A stretch of 64,000 nucleotides of DNA from Streptomyces flavotricini. GTDB taxonomy: Bacteria > Actinomycetota > Actinomycetes > Streptomycetales > Streptomycetaceae. Where the stretch lies: the NCBI RefSeq assembly GCF_020639365.1, contig NZ_JAINUL010000001.1, positions 3,580,661-3,644,660 on the forward strand. The letters run 5' to 3'. The position numbers and the translations under genes are program-made. The notes below the pieces were generated by a model. It saw only the letters and a list, made by a program, of their open reading frames with translations, did no database searches and was not told the DNA's origin. Shown one piece after another: positions 43,187 to 52,197 of the stretch. Position 1 is the stretch's first letter. The number at the start of each line of letters is the position of its first letter.

Positions 43187-44134
43187 CTATTCGGCCGGCC
43201 ACACCGGGAGCGGGCGCACGGCTTCGCGCAGGGCGCCCGCGATGGCCCGGAACTCCTCCTGGCGGGCCGTGCCCGTCCGCATGGCCAGCGCGATCCGCCG
43301 CGAGGGAGCCGGCTCGGCGAAGTACCCGGTGGCCAGGTACTCGTTGCGGGCGGTCTCCAGCCGCAGCGCGGTGCGCGGCAGCAGCGTCACGCCCAGCCCC
43401 CCGGCGACCAGCTGTACGAGGGTGGACAGTCCGGCCGCGGTCGTGGTGACGGCCGCACCGTCGGGGCGCCCCGCCTCGCGGCAGATGTCCAGGGCCTGGT
43501 CGCGCAGGCAGTGCCCCTCGTCGAGCAACAGCAGCTGCAGGCCGCGCAGTTCCTCGCGCGGGATGTCCCGGCGTCCGGCGAGCGGGTGCTCCCGCGGCGC
43601 GAGGAGGACGAAGTCCTCGTCGAAGACGGGCAGTTCGGTGACACCGGGGACGCCGAGCGGCACCGCGAGCAGCAGCAGGTCGAGCCGCCCGCCGGCCAGC
43701 CCCTCCAGCAGGGAGGAGGTCTGCTCCTCGTGCACCTGGAGGTCCATCCGCGGGTAGCGGCGGTGGAACAGACCGAGCACGGTCGGCAGCAGGTACGGGG
43801 CCACCGTGGGGATCACCCCGAGCCGCAGGACCCCGGTGAAGGGGGCCCGTACGGCCTCGGCCTCCTCCAGCAGACCGCCCATGGCGTCGAGTACCACCCG
43901 GGCCCGGGCCGCGATCCGCTCGCCCGCCGGGGAGAGCAGCACCTTGCGGGTGGTGCGCTCCAGCAGCTGGACGCCGAGGGCCTCCTCCAGCGCGGAGACG
44001 GCTCCCGAGAGCGCGGGCTGGCTCATCCCGATGGCCGCGGCGGCGTCCCGGAAGTGCAGGTGTTCGGCGACGGCCGCGAACGCGCGCAGCTGCGCGAGCG
44101 TCGCCTGCTTGGCGCCCCTGTTGCCGACGGCCAC
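43187..44134 (-). CDS. oxyR: OxyR hydrogen peroxide sensor, LysR family
   Basis: A 315-residue LTTR. The winged helix-turn-helix reads TLAQLRAFAAVAEHLHFRDA, AAAIGMSQPALSGAVSALE. The regulatory domain has the redox pair in DEGHCLRDQALDIC (Cys-x8-Cys), which forms the peroxide-induced disulfide, as in E. coli OxyR. It should activate the ahpC-ahpD genes downstream on the opposite strand beyond one intervening gene. GTG 44134 (VAVGNRGAKQ) matches the family start; further open frame upstream is not coding-like. Confidence 0.94.
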   Translation of the reverse strand: MAVGNRGAKQATLAQLRAFAAVAEHLHFRDAAAAIGMSQPALSGAVSALEEALGVQLLERTTRKVLLSPAGERIAARARVVLDAMGGLLEEAEAVRAPFTGVLRLGVIPTVAPYLLPTVLGLFHRRYPRMDLQVHEEQTSSLLEGLAGGRLDLLLLAVPLGVPGVTELPVFDEDFVLLAPREHPLAGRRDIPREELRGLQLLLLDEGHCLRDQALDICREAGRPDGAAVTTTAAGLSTLVQLVAGGLGVTLLPRTALRLETARNEYLATGYFAEPAPSRRIALAMRTGTARQEEFRAIAGALREAVRPLPVWPAE

Positions 44135-44276
44135 TGACAGGTACCTCCGATCACCCGTCACCAGACTAGCTCCGGCGGCCGCCCTCCGATCCCTGCCCTG
44201 CGGGCCGTCCCGCCCCGCGTGAGAGTGGACGTAGGGCAGGAAAGCCCCGGTCACGGCCTCCGCCCGGGAGGCAACC

Positions 44277-44967
44277 ATGAGGAACAAGCTCCTTCGCATC
44301 GCCGCTCTCATCCCGCTGGCGGCCTCGCCGCTGGTCCTGGGCCCGACGGTGCCGGCCCACCCCGCGGCGGCGGCGCCCGCGGCCGGCACCTGCCACGTCA
44401 CGAACGGCTGTGCCCCACCGCCGAACACCTGGGCGATCAACGGCAGCGGCTTCACCGGGGACACCGTCGCGGTCAAGGGCGACAACGGCTGCAGCAAGCC
44501 TGCCGCCAAGGTCACCAACGGCAGCGTCCGCGAGGGCGCCGTACCCCAGGGCCACTACCCGGTCGGGGGCGTCACGCGCACGGGCGGGAAGGACCCCGTC
44601 GACGCCGGCACGGGTACGGACGGGTGCGGACGCGAAGGCCCAGTACGCCAAGGGCTTCCAGAAGGGGTTCCAGACGATCCGGGGAAGCTGCAGCGCCAAG
44701 CCGCCGCAGACCCTGGGCGAGATCGACCCCAACTGGCAGAAGGGCTGCGACAACGGCGCGGCGCTGGCCGCCAAGTCGTTCTGCGGCGACAAGACGGACG
44801 GACAGACCGGCACCCCCGAGTACGACAAGGGCCACAAGCTCGGCTACGACACCACCAAGGCCACCTGCCAGACCGCTCCGCCGGAGACCGCCGTGGCACC
44901 CGACCCCGAATGGATCCGCGGCTACAACGAGGGCGCCGCGAAGGCTTCGGGCGAGTTCTGCACGTAG
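44277..44967 (+). CDS. secreted Cys/Gly repeat protein, frame broken by a 10-bp duplication
   Basis: The first frame gives a signal peptide (MRNKLLRIAALIPLAASPLV, then AHPAAAAPA) and TCHVTNGCAPPPNTW. It diverges at 44611-44630, where CGGGTACGGA and CGGGTGCGGA lie in tandem. In the next frame there are four related segments: YAKGFQKGFQTIRGSC, WQKGCDNGAALAAKSFC, YDKGHKLGYDTTKATC and WIRGYNEGAAKASGEFC, ending at TAG 44967. Dropping one 10-bp copy joins them into about 226 residues. The aromatic-x2-G-x3-G...C repeats look structural; I do not recognise a function. Sits between oxyR and ahpC. Confidence 0.65.
44611..44630 (+). repeat. 10-bp tandem near-duplication causing a frameshift
   Basis: CGGGTACGGA (44611-44620) and CGGGTGCGGA (44621-44630), 9 of 10 identical. 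Removal of one copy restores the frame (GTGADAKAQYAKG). Confidence 0.75.
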
Positions 44968-45076
44968 GTGCCACCTGAAGATCGCCGGAGATCACCCTCC
45001 GTCGCTCTTTGTCCGTACCGACACATTGATAGGGAAGCCTGATCAGCACGACCACCCTTTGCGATTTCCGCGATCA

Positions 45077-45095
45077 ATGCTGCCTGTGCCAGCAT
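45077..45095. promoter_or_regulatory. inverted repeat in the ahpC promoter region
   Basis: ATGCTG-7 nt-CAGCAT, about 70 bp upstream of the ahpC GTG. The arms and spacing suit a LysR/OxyR contact site; A/T-rich steps around it (ATTGATAG, GATCAATG) mark a promoter. OxyR binding is inference. Confidence 0.4.
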
Positions 45096-45164
45096 GTGAG
45101 ACACGTCCAACCCCTCAGGGAAAGCCCCAAAAGGGACTACTTTCCCTTCCCGCAAGGAGAGCAC

Positions 45165-45719
45165 GTGCTCACTGTCGGTGACAAGTTCCCCACCTACGAT
45201 CTGACCGCTTGCGTCTCGCTCGAAGCCGGCAGCGAGTTCGCCCAGATCGACCACAAGACCTACGAGGGCAAGTGGCGCGTGGTGTTCTTCTGGCCGAAGG
45301 ACTTCACCTTCGTCTGCCCGACCGAGATCGCCGCCTTCGGCAAGCTGAACGAGGAGTTCCAGGACCGCGACGCCCAGATCCTCGGCGTCTCCGGCGACTC
45401 CGAGTTCGTCCACCACGCCTGGCGCAAGGACCACGCCGACCTGCGTGACCTGCCCTTCCCGATGCTGGCCGACTCCAAGCACGAGCTCATGCAGGCCTGT
45501 GGCGTGCAGGGCGAGGACGGCTTCGCGCAGCGCGCCGTGTTCATCGTCGACCAGAACAACGAGATCCAGTTCACGATGGTGACCGCCGGTTCCGTGGGCC
45601 GTAACCCGAAGGAGGTCCTGCGGGTCCTCGACGCCCTGCAGACCGACGAGCTGTGCCCCTGCAACTGGAACAAGGGCGAGGGCACCCTGGACGCCGGCGC
45701 GCTGCTGGCCGGTGAGTGA
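45165..45719 (+). CDS. ahpC: alkyl hydroperoxide reductase subunit C (peroxiredoxin)
   Basis: A 184-residue typical 2-Cys peroxiredoxin. The peroxidatic Cys is in DFTFVCPTEIAAFG and the resolving Cys in DELCPCNWNKGE; the catalytic Thr and Arg are in place. Actinobacterial AhpC is regenerated by AhpD and lipoamide-dependent dehydrogenases rather than AhpF, which is absent here. GTG 45165 follows AAGGAGAG. Three bp separate it from ahpD, so the pair is one operon. Confidence 0.97.
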   Translation: MLTVGDKFPTYDLTACVSLEAGSEFAQIDHKTYEGKWRVVFFWPKDFTFVCPTEIAAFGKLNEEFQDRDAQILGVSGDSEFVHHAWRKDHADLRDLPFPMLADSKHELMQACGVQGEDGFAQRAVFIVDQNNEIQFTMVTAGSVGRNPKEVLRVLDALQTDELCPCNWNKGEGTLDAGALLAGE

Positions 45720-45722
45720 CGG

Positions 45723-46262
45723 ATGTCCCTCGACTCCCTCAAGTCCGCCATACCGGACTTCGCCAAGGACCTGAAGCTGAACCTCGGCTCGGTCATCGGC
45801 AACCAGGACACCCTCTCGCAGCAGCAGCTGTGGGGCACCGTCCTGTCCTGCGCGATCGCCGCCCGCTCCCCGCGCGTCCTGCGCGAGCTGGAGCCGGAGG
45901 CGAAGGCGGCGCTGTCGCCCGAGGCGTACACGGCCGCCAAGTCCGCGGCCGCGATCATGGCGATGAACAACGTCTTCTACCGCACCCGCCACCTGCTCTC
46001 CGACCCGGAGTACGGCACGCTGCGCGCGGGCCTGCGGATGAACGTCATCGGCAACCCGGGCGTGGAGAAGGTCGACTTCGAGCTGTGGTCGCTCGCCGTA
46101 TCGGCGATCAACGGCTGCGGCCAGTGCCTGGACTCGCACGAGCAGGTCCTGCGCAAGGCCGGCGTCGACCGCGAGACGGTCCAGGAGGCCTTCAAGATCG
46201 CCTCGGTGATCCAGGCCGTCGCGGTCACCCTCGACGCCGAGGCCGCCCTCGCCGCCGAGTAG
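45723..46262 (+). CDS. ahpD: alkyl hydroperoxide reductase AhpD
   Basis: A 179-residue carboxymuconolactone-decarboxylase-fold protein. The CxxC site lies in AINGCGQCLDSHE with the nearby Glu and His relay residues, and VQEAFKIASVIQAVAVTLD follows. It passes reducing power from lipoylated dihydrolipoamide succinyltransferase to AhpC. Cotranscribed with ahpC and presumably under OxyR control. Confidence 0.96.
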   Translation: MSLDSLKSAIPDFAKDLKLNLGSVIGNQDTLSQQQLWGTVLSCAIAARSPRVLRELEPEAKAALSPEAYTAAKSAAAIMAMNNVFYRTRHLLSDPEYGTLRAGLRMNVIGNPGVEKVDFELWSLAVSAINGCGQCLDSHEQVLRKAGVDRETVQEAFKIASVIQAVAVTLDAEAALAAE

Positions 46263-46294
46263 TACCCCTTCGTGCGGACGACCGCACGGACTCC

Positions 46295-46330
46295 AGGGCC
46301 CCCGCAGCCGTTCCCGGCCGCGGGGGCCCT
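46295..46330. terminator. bidirectional terminator
   Basis: AGGGCCCCCGCAGCCG / CGGCCGCGGGGGCCCT, 15 of 16 pairs with loop TTCC, between the convergent ahpD and the next gene. Confidence 0.88.
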
Positions 46331-46335
46331 GCCGT

Positions 46336-47025
46336 TCACTTGCGCAGGCTCGCCATCAGGGCGCGCATGTCCTCGACCATCGCCGCCTTGATCGCGTCCG
46401 TGTCCGGCTCGGAGCCCGCGCCCGGCCCGAACCACTGGACGTGGAGCGTGAACACCGCACCGCCGTCGAGCACCTGGAGCCGGTGTCGGCCGCCGCCGGC
46501 CATCGAATGGAACTCCGCCCGGCCGGGGAGTCCGGACACCTGCTCCGCCGGACCGTCGACGCCCGCGAAGAGGTCCCGGCCGGTCCCGGCTCCCGTGCCG
46601 AACTCGGCCCGGGGATCCGTCTTCTTGTGCAGCTCGACCAGCACCTGCACCTGGTAGTAGACGGCTTCCTTCTCGGTGTACTCCCCGTGGTAGGTGCAGT
46701 ACGACCAGTCCAGCGCGGGATGTTCCCCGTGCCCCGGGAGACCGCTGCCGGGCTTCACCTCGGTCTTGGCGAGCGCGGCCATGGGCCGGCCCTCGCAGAG
46801 GTCCTCGACGTGCCGGTACGCGATCCGCGGCCCGTCGGAGCTGAAACGATCCTGCGCCACCAGGAAGCCCGCCCAGACGGCCGAGGCCACAACCGCCCCG
46901 CCGAGCGCCCACAGCCAGGCCCTGCGGGGCCCCCCTACGCGCTCGCGCGGGAACCCGGGCTCCTCGGCGGCCGTCGGCGTCCGGTGGGTGTCCCACTCCC
47001 CCTCGAGCTCAGGCTCGCCGATCAC
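46336..47025 (-). CDS. hypothetical membrane-anchored protein
   Basis: A 229-residue protein, family not recognised. A basic cytosolic leader (ERVGGPRRAWLWALGG) is followed by one transmembrane helix (VVASAVWAGFLVAQ) and a soluble extracytoplasmic domain with two cysteines (VEDLCEGRP, WSYCTYHGEY) that could pair, plus VQVLVELHKK and FTLHVQWFG strands. The GTG start overlaps the AI-2E permease gene by 17 bp, so it is cotranscribed with it and may be an accessory protein. No better assignment. Confidence 0.65.
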   Translation of the reverse strand: MIGEPELEGEWDTHRTPTAAEEPGFPRERVGGPRRAWLWALGGAVVASAVWAGFLVAQDRFSSDGPRIAYRHVEDLCEGRPMAALAKTEVKPGSGLPGHGEHPALDWSYCTYHGEYTEKEAVYYQVQVLVELHKKTDPRAEFGTGAGTGRDLFAGVDGPAEQVSGLPGRAEFHSMAGGGRHRLQVLDGGAVFTLHVQWFGPGAGSEPDTDAIKAAMVEDMRALMASLRK

Positions 47026-48427
47026 TTCCGGCCTCCCGGGCTGCCTGCTCGAACGCGGTCGAGCCGTGCGGACCCGGGCCGATGGCGGCGGCGCCGTGCA
47101 GGAGCTGTTCCCGGGAGTAGGCCCTGAGGTAGACGACCACCGTGTTGGTGACGGCGACCAGCGGGACCGCGACCACCGCTCCGCCGATGCCCGCGACCAT
47201 GCCGCCCGCGGCCACCGACAGCACCACCGCGAGCGGGTGCACCCGTACCGCCCGGCCCAGGATGAAGGGCTGCAGCACGTGCCCCTCGATCTGCTGCACG
47301 GCCAGTACGACGGCCAGCACCATCAGCGCGGTCCACGGCCCCTGGGTCACCAGGGCGACCACCACCGCGAGGGCGCCGGAGACCACCGCGCCGACGAGCG
47401 GGATGAACGCGAACAGGAAGATGAAGACGGCCAGCGGCACCGCCATCGGCACCTTGAGGAAGTAGATGCCGAGGCCGATGAAGATGGCGTCGATCAGCGC
47501 GACGAGCACCGTGCCGCGCACGTACGCCGTCAGCGTGCGCCAGGCGCGCGGACCGGCGCCCGCGACGCCGGGGCGGGCGGCGGCCGGGACCAGGCCCTGC
47601 ACCCAGGTCCAGATCCGCTTGCCGTCGTAGAGCAGGAACAACGTCGAGAACATCGCGAGCAGGATGCCCGTGAGCACCTCGACGAGGACCGTCACGCCCT
47701 GGAGGCCGGCGGAGGTGATCTGCTCGGTGTTGGTGCCGATGGTCTCGCTGAGGTTCTTCGCGATGTCGTTGATCTGCTTCTCGGTCACGTGGAACGGACT
47801 GTCCAGTGCCCAGAGTTTGAGCTCGTTGATGCCGTCCCGGACCCGGGCGGAGAGGTCGTCGAGGTTCTCCATGACCTGCCAGACCACGAACCAGCCGACC
47901 AGCCCGATGACCACGAACCCGAGGATCGCGGTGACGGCGGTGGCGAGCCCGCGCGGCAGGCCGAGGCGGCGCAGCCGGACCACGAAGGGCTGGAGCAGGG
48001 CGGTGACGAGCAGGGCCGCGGCGAAGGCGAGGACGACCAGGCGGACTTCGCTGATCACCTTCATGACGACCCAGAGCATCCCCGCGAGCAGCAGGAGCCG
48101 CCAGCTGACCTCGGCGGCGACCCGCATGCCCCACGGGACGACGCTCACCGGGTCGGGGCGGCCGTGCAGGGCGGCCGGGTGCGGGGTGTGGCCGGGGTGC
48201 CCGGCCGACGTCTCGGGAGCGGGGGCCGGGGCCGCCGGGGTCACCGCGCCGACGCCCGCGCCCGCGCTCGTACCCACGCCCGAAGGGGCGGCGCCGGAAG
48301 TGCCGACCGGGACCGCTGCCGCGCCGATGCTCTCCGCCTCGACCTCGGCACGCCGCGCCTGCAGCCGCGCCTCCACGCGGCTCAGCCTGTTCCCGAGCCG
48401 GCCCAGCCAGCCTGCCCTCTTCGCCAT
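47009..48427 (-). CDS. AI-2E family (PerM-like) transporter
   Basis: A 472-residue protein with a long disordered N-terminus and a TerC/PerM-type membrane domain of about eight helices. Motifs are GLPRGLATAVTAILGFVVIG, TLFLLYDGKRIWTWVQGLVP, IDAIFIGLGIYFLKVPMAVP and VLQPFILGRAVRVHPLAVVL. The family covers autoinducer-2 exporters, Na+/H+ antiporters and unknown transporters; no quorum function is implied here. ATG 48427 has a GGAAGGGAAAG site. Ends in the overlapping unknown gene. Confidence 0.9.
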   Translation of the reverse strand: MAKRAGWLGRLGNRLSRVEARLQARRAEVEAESIGAAAVPVGTSGAAPSGVGTSAGAGVGAVTPAAPAPAPETSAGHPGHTPHPAALHGRPDPVSVVPWGMRVAAEVSWRLLLLAGMLWVVMKVISEVRLVVLAFAAALLVTALLQPFVVRLRRLGLPRGLATAVTAILGFVVIGLVGWFVVWQVMENLDDLSARVRDGINELKLWALDSPFHVTEKQINDIAKNLSETIGTNTEQITSAGLQGVTVLVEVLTGILLAMFSTLFLLYDGKRIWTWVQGLVPAAARPGVAGAGPRAWRTLTAYVRGTVLVALIDAIFIGLGIYFLKVPMAVPLAVFIFLFAFIPLVGAVVSGALAVVVALVTQGPWTALMVLAVVLAVQQIEGHVLQPFILGRAVRVHPLAVVLSVAAGGMVAGIGGAVVAVPLVAVTNTVVVYLRAYSREQLLHGAAAIGPGPHGSTAFEQAAREAGSDRRA

Positions 48428-48481
48428 GTCTTTCCCTTCCCCCGCCCGTGGACACACCTCGAAAGACCGTACAACGCGAGA

Positions 48482-48510
48482 AGCCCCGCACCGTAGGACG
48501 GTGCGGGGCT
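48482..48510. terminator. terminator downstream of the SLT-protein gene
   Basis: AGCCCCGCACCGT / ACGGTGCGGGGCT, 13 perfect pairs with loop AGG, between the SLT gene and the AI-2E permease gene on the same strand. Confidence 0.85.
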
Positions 48511-48535
48511 CTTCGAGGTTGAGCGGAGGCGGGCT

Positions 48536-49234
48536 CTAGTACCAGCCGTTGGCCTGGTGGAAGCTCCAGGCCGCGCACGGGCTGTGGTACCGCTCGTTCA
48601 TGTAGTTGAGGCCCCACTGGATCTGGGTGGCCGGGTTGGTCCGCCAGTCGTCGGCGACCGAGGACATCTTCGAACCCGGGAGCGCCTGGACCAGACCGTA
48701 CGCGCCCGAGGACGAGTTCACGGCCTTGTAGTTCCAGGTGGACTCCTCGTTGATGATGTTCGAGAAGCACTGGAACTGACCGGCCGGGACGATCTGCCGG
48801 GCGATGTCCTTGACCTGGGCGACCGTGTAGGAGCTCTGGACGGCGAAGTCACCGGCGCTGCGGGCCGCGGAGCGGGAGGCGATCTGCTCCTTCTCCTCGC
48901 GGTCCTTCTTCGCCTTCTCGTCGGCTGCCTTCTGCGCCTCGGCCTTCTTGGACTTGGCGTCCTCGGCGGCCTGGATGCGAGCGGCTTCCTCGGCGACACG
49001 CTTGGCGTCGGTGTCGGCGCCCTGGGCGATGGCGTCGGCCTGCTGCGTCAGGGACGCGTTCTGGACCTGCGCCTGCTCGCCGACCGGGATGTCGGCCAGG
49101 AGGGTCGCCCCGGACGCGGTGGTCTCGAGGTCGTTCGAGGCGGGGTCGCCAGTGGCAACGCCCACGACTGCGCCAACGGTGGTGACCGCGGTGGCCGAAG
49201 CCACTGCGAATCCCCGGACCGAGATCCGGCTCAC
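48536..49234 (-). CDS. secreted SLT-domain (transglycosylase-like) protein with coiled coil
   Basis: A 232-residue exported protein. The signal region VSRISVRGFAVASATAVTTV leads to a long alanine/lysine/glutamate coiled coil (residues about 75-140), then a short C-terminal SLT-like domain: FQCFSNIINEESTWNYKAVN with the catalytic Glu, SSSGAYGLVQALPGSKM, and ending AWSFHQANGWY. It probably cleaves or binds peptidoglycan at the cell surface. GTG 49234 with GGAAGG just upstream is chosen. The long upstream gap might hold a regulatory leader. Confidence 0.85.
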   Translation of the reverse strand: MSRISVRGFAVASATAVTTVGAVVGVATGDPASNDLETTASGATLLADIPVGEQAQVQNASLTQQADAIAQGADTDAKRVAEEAARIQAAEDAKSKKAEAQKAADEKAKKDREEKEQIASRSAARSAGDFAVQSSYTVAQVKDIARQIVPAGQFQCFSNIINEESTWNYKAVNSSSGAYGLVQALPGSKMSSVADDWRTNPATQIQWGLNYMNERYHSPCAAWSFHQANGWY

Positions 49235-49660
49235 ACGGTGTCCTTCCAGCAGCGTCCGCAGTGACCGGGCGGGCGCAATAGTGCCCCTCGACACTGGCCT
49301 CCGTGGTGCTGTGATCACTGGAAGCGCGGGCCCGTGGGCAACTCCCTTGCGGGGGCTGCCGCGTGATGACTCGGGCGGCATACGGCGAACGGCTCTGGAG
49401 TTGTGGTGCTGCGCGTACCTCCCTTAGGGACAACGGGAGATACAGGAGTGCCGTATGCGGGGCCTGACGGAAAACAGACTCTGCCGGACCCCGACGCCGC
49501 AAGGCAATTCTCCAATGCGTGTGAAAGGTCACACCTGGCATGTTGCCGTTGGTTTCCTCAAAGGGCTGTGCAGCGCGACGCCGCCCGGCTAGGCTCTCGG
49601 GCCTTTGCCGGGCGGCGCCAACTCACTTTCCCGCTATGGGGGTTTTGCCCCTCATCGCAC
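49235..49660. other. 426-bp gap with no convincing gene
   Basis: Contains the promoter/leader of the SLT gene (minus strand) and the downstream side of the PhoH-like gene. I looked for a c-di-AMP (ydaO-type) riboswitch, which precedes some streptomycete wall-lytic genes, but the conserved blocks are not visible. A hairpin GGTCACACCT/TGTGAC near 49528 and CCCTTAGGG at 49421-49429 are the only obvious dyads. No open frame has coding-like third positions. Confidence 0.5.
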
Positions 49661-50977
49661 CTACAGCGATTCGAGCATCTCGGTCACCAGCGCGGCGATC
49701 GGCGAGCGCTCGGAGCGGTTGAGCGTGACGTGCGCGAAGAGCGGATGCCCCTTCAGCTTCTCAACGACGGCGACCACTCCGTCGTACCGGCCGACCCGCA
49801 GATTGTCCCGCTGGGCGACGTCGTGGGTCAGGACGACCCGCGAATTCGCACCGATCCGGGACAGAACGGTCAGCAGGACATTGCGCTCCAGCGACTGCGC
49901 CTCGTCCACGATCACGAAGGCGTCGTGCAGCGAGCGCCCGCGGATGTGCGTGAGCGGCAGGACCTCCAGCATCCCCCGGTTCAGCACCTCCTCGATGACC
50001 TCGCGCCCGGCCACCGCCGAGAGGGTGTCGAAGACCGCCTGCGCCCAGGGGCTCATCTTCTCGGAGGCGTCCCCGGGCAGGTAGCCGAGGTCCTGGCCGC
50101 CCACCGCGTACAGCGGCCGGAAGACCATCACCTTCTGGTGCTGCCTGCGCTCCAGCACCGCCTCCAGGCCCGCGCACAGCGCCAGCGCCGACTTTCCGGT
50201 GCCGGCCCGCCCGCCCATGGAGATGATGCCGATCTCCGGGTCGAGCAGGAGGTCCAGGGCGATGCGCTGCTCGGCGCTGCGGCCGTGCAGTCCGAAGGCC
50301 TCGCGGTCGCCCCGTACGAGCCTCACGTTGCCGTCCGCCGTGACCCGGCCCAGGGCCTTGCCGCGTTCGGACTGGAGGACCAGTCCGGTGTGGACGGGCA
50401 GTTCGGCCGCCTCCGGTACGTACAGCCGCTCCTCGGAGTAGAGCAGGTCGACCTGCTCCCCGGACAGCGCGAGCTCGCTCATGCCGGTCCAGCCGGCATC
50501 GGTGATCGCGAGCTCCGCCCGGTACTCCTCGGCGAGCAGGCCCACGGAGGAGGCCTTGATGCGCAGCGGGAGATCCTTCGAGACGACCGTGACGTCGTAG
50601 CCCTCGGCCTGGAGATTGCGGGCGACCGCGAGGATCCGCGAGTCGTTGTCCCCCAGTCGGAAGCCGGCCGGCAGGACACCGGGGTCGGAGTGGTTGAGCT
50701 CGACACGGAGGGTGCCGCCGAGATCGCCCAACGGGATGGGGGCGTCGAGGCGACCGTAGCGAACCCGGAAGTCGTCGAGCAGGCGCAGGGCCTGACGGGC
50801 GAAGTAGCCGAGTTCGGGATGGTGCCTCTTTGCCTCCAGCTCGGTGATCACCACGATCGGGAGCACGACCTCGTGCTCGTCGAAGCGCGTGATCGCGTTG
50901 GGGTCTGCCAGCAGGACGCTGGTGTCGAGGACGTAGGTCCGCCTGTCGGGCAGGCGGCGCTTTGTGCTGGTCACCAC
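49661..50977 (-). CDS. PhoH-like ATPase with N-terminal PIN domain
   Basis: A 438-residue protein. The N-terminal PIN/NYN-like domain has RTYVLDTSVLLADP, VVITELEAKRHH and LGDNDSRILAVARN with the acidic metal residues. A PhoH ATPase domain follows: GRAGTGKSALALCAGLEAV (Walker A), FVIVDEAQSLERNVLL (Walker B) and RVGRYDGVVAVVEKLKG. PhoH2-type proteins are toxin-like RNA helicase/nucleases coupled to a PIN partner; here both parts are fused, as in actinobacterial YlaK-type proteins. GTG 50977 or 50974 are equally plausible. No RNase-adjacent genes nearby. Confidence 0.93.
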   Translation of the reverse strand: MVTSTKRRLPDRRTYVLDTSVLLADPNAITRFDEHEVVLPIVVITELEAKRHHPELGYFARQALRLLDDFRVRYGRLDAPIPLGDLGGTLRVELNHSDPGVLPAGFRLGDNDSRILAVARNLQAEGYDVTVVSKDLPLRIKASSVGLLAEEYRAELAITDAGWTGMSELALSGEQVDLLYSEERLYVPEAAELPVHTGLVLQSERGKALGRVTADGNVRLVRGDREAFGLHGRSAEQRIALDLLLDPEIGIISMGGRAGTGKSALALCAGLEAVLERRQHQKVMVFRPLYAVGGQDLGYLPGDASEKMSPWAQAVFDTLSAVAGREVIEEVLNRGMLEVLPLTHIRGRSLHDAFVIVDEAQSLERNVLLTVLSRIGANSRVVLTHDVAQRDNLRVGRYDGVVAVVEKLKGHPLFAHVTLNRSERSPIAALVTEMLESL

Positions 50978-51306
50978 GGAAGGACGTACCCCCTCGGAAG
51001 AGGTCGGGCCATGAAGACCGGACCGGTCATCGGCACCCCTGCGGGGCCGATTTCCGGCCCTCCCACTCCGTCCGTGCGAACCGCACGTGCGTCCTGGTGC
51101 AAAGGGCCTCCCGGGCGGACGACCCCATGTCGCCCGCTGAGACTCGACACCCGTGGATCGGGCATCGACCTGAAAGGGATATTCCCCGATCAGGCCCGGC
51201 CATGCCATGGCATATGACGGACGCTCGGTGAATCCTCCCCCGGCTACCGCTGGGAGGTACTCCCAGGTGAAGGCCTCGCAGGAGGGGGCGTCAGTCCGCC
51301 CGGGCG

Positions 51307-52068
51307 TCAGGCTCCGTAGCGCCGGTGGCGGGCGGCGTAATCGCGCAGGGCCCGGAGGAAGTCGACCTTGCGGAAGGCCGGCCAGAACACCTCGCAGAAG
51401 TAGTACTCGGAATGCGCGCTCTGCCAGAGCATGAATCCGGACAGCCGCTGCTCGCCGCTGGTGCGGATCACGAGGTCCGGGTCGGGCTGGCCGCGCGTGT
51501 AGAGGTGCTCGGCGATGTGGTCGATGTCGAGGATCTCGGCGAGCTCCTCGAAGGAGGTGCCCTTCTCCGCGTGCTCCAGCAGCAGTGAGCGGACTGCGTC
51601 GGCGATCTCCTGGCGGCCGCCGTAGCCGACGGCGACGTTGACCAGTATCCCGTCCACGTCGTGGGTGGCCTGCTCGGCCTCCTTGAGCACGGACTGGGTC
51701 TGCGCGGGCAGGATGTCGAGGTTGCCCACGTGGTGGACGCGCCAGCGGCCGTCCGCGGCTAGGCCCCGGACGGTGTTCTCGATGATGTTGAGGAGCGGGC
51801 GGAGCTCGACCTCCGGACGGTCCAGATTGTCCGTGGACAGCATCCACAGGGTGACGACCTCGACGTCCGTCTCGGTGCACCAGCCCAGCATCTCGGAGAT
51901 CTTGTCGGCCCCCGCCTGGTGGCCCTGCTCCGTCGTGCCTCCGGACGCCTTCGCCCAGCGCCTGTTCCCGTCCAGGATCACGCCGATGTGCTTGGGCGAC
52001 GCGTCATGGTCGAGGCGGCCTTCCACCCGGCGTGCGTAGAGCCTGTACACCAGGTCGCGCAGCTTCAC
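51307..52068 (-). CDS. uppS: cis-prenyltransferase (isoprenyl diphosphate synthase, UppS family)
   Basis: A 253-residue Z-type prenyltransferase. Catalytic Asp and neighbours lie in HIGVILDGNRRWAKASG, the FPP/IPP sites follow in WMLSTDNLDRP, and the C-terminal RTSGEQRLSGFMLWQSAHSE is the family signature. It elongates allylic diphosphates with Z double bonds to make undecaprenyl- or shorter polyprenyl diphosphate for wall lipid carriers. GTG 52068 (VKLRDLVYRLYARRV) matches the conserved start. Divergent from the aldo-keto reductase gene. Confidence 0.93.
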   Translation of the reverse strand: MKLRDLVYRLYARRVEGRLDHDASPKHIGVILDGNRRWAKASGGTTEQGHQAGADKISEMLGWCTETDVEVVTLWMLSTDNLDRPEVELRPLLNIIENTVRGLAADGRWRVHHVGNLDILPAQTQSVLKEAEQATHDVDGILVNVAVGYGGRQEIADAVRSLLLEHAEKGTSFEELAEILDIDHIAEHLYTRGQPDPDLVIRTSGEQRLSGFMLWQSAHSEYYFCEVFWPAFRKVDFLRALRDYAARHRRYGA

Positions 52069-52197
52069 GATCTTCCAGCCCCTCCGTGCAATGCCCCCGT
52101 GCGGAATGCGGTCCTTCCCCCGAGGCGGCCACATTACTGCGCGGCGGGATCGGGTACCCAACTCGGTCTGTCACAAGTCCGTGATAGGGAGGACAAC

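Noticed and set aside
47009..48427. Quorum-sensing AI-2 exporter
   Set aside because: The family name is historical; no luxS or related gene is visible, so only membership of the AI-2E/PerM family is claimed.
49235..49540. c-di-AMP (ydaO-type) riboswitch before the SLT protein gene
   Set aside because: Searched because related genes in Streptomyces have one, but the conserved blocks of that riboswitch are not recognisable here.
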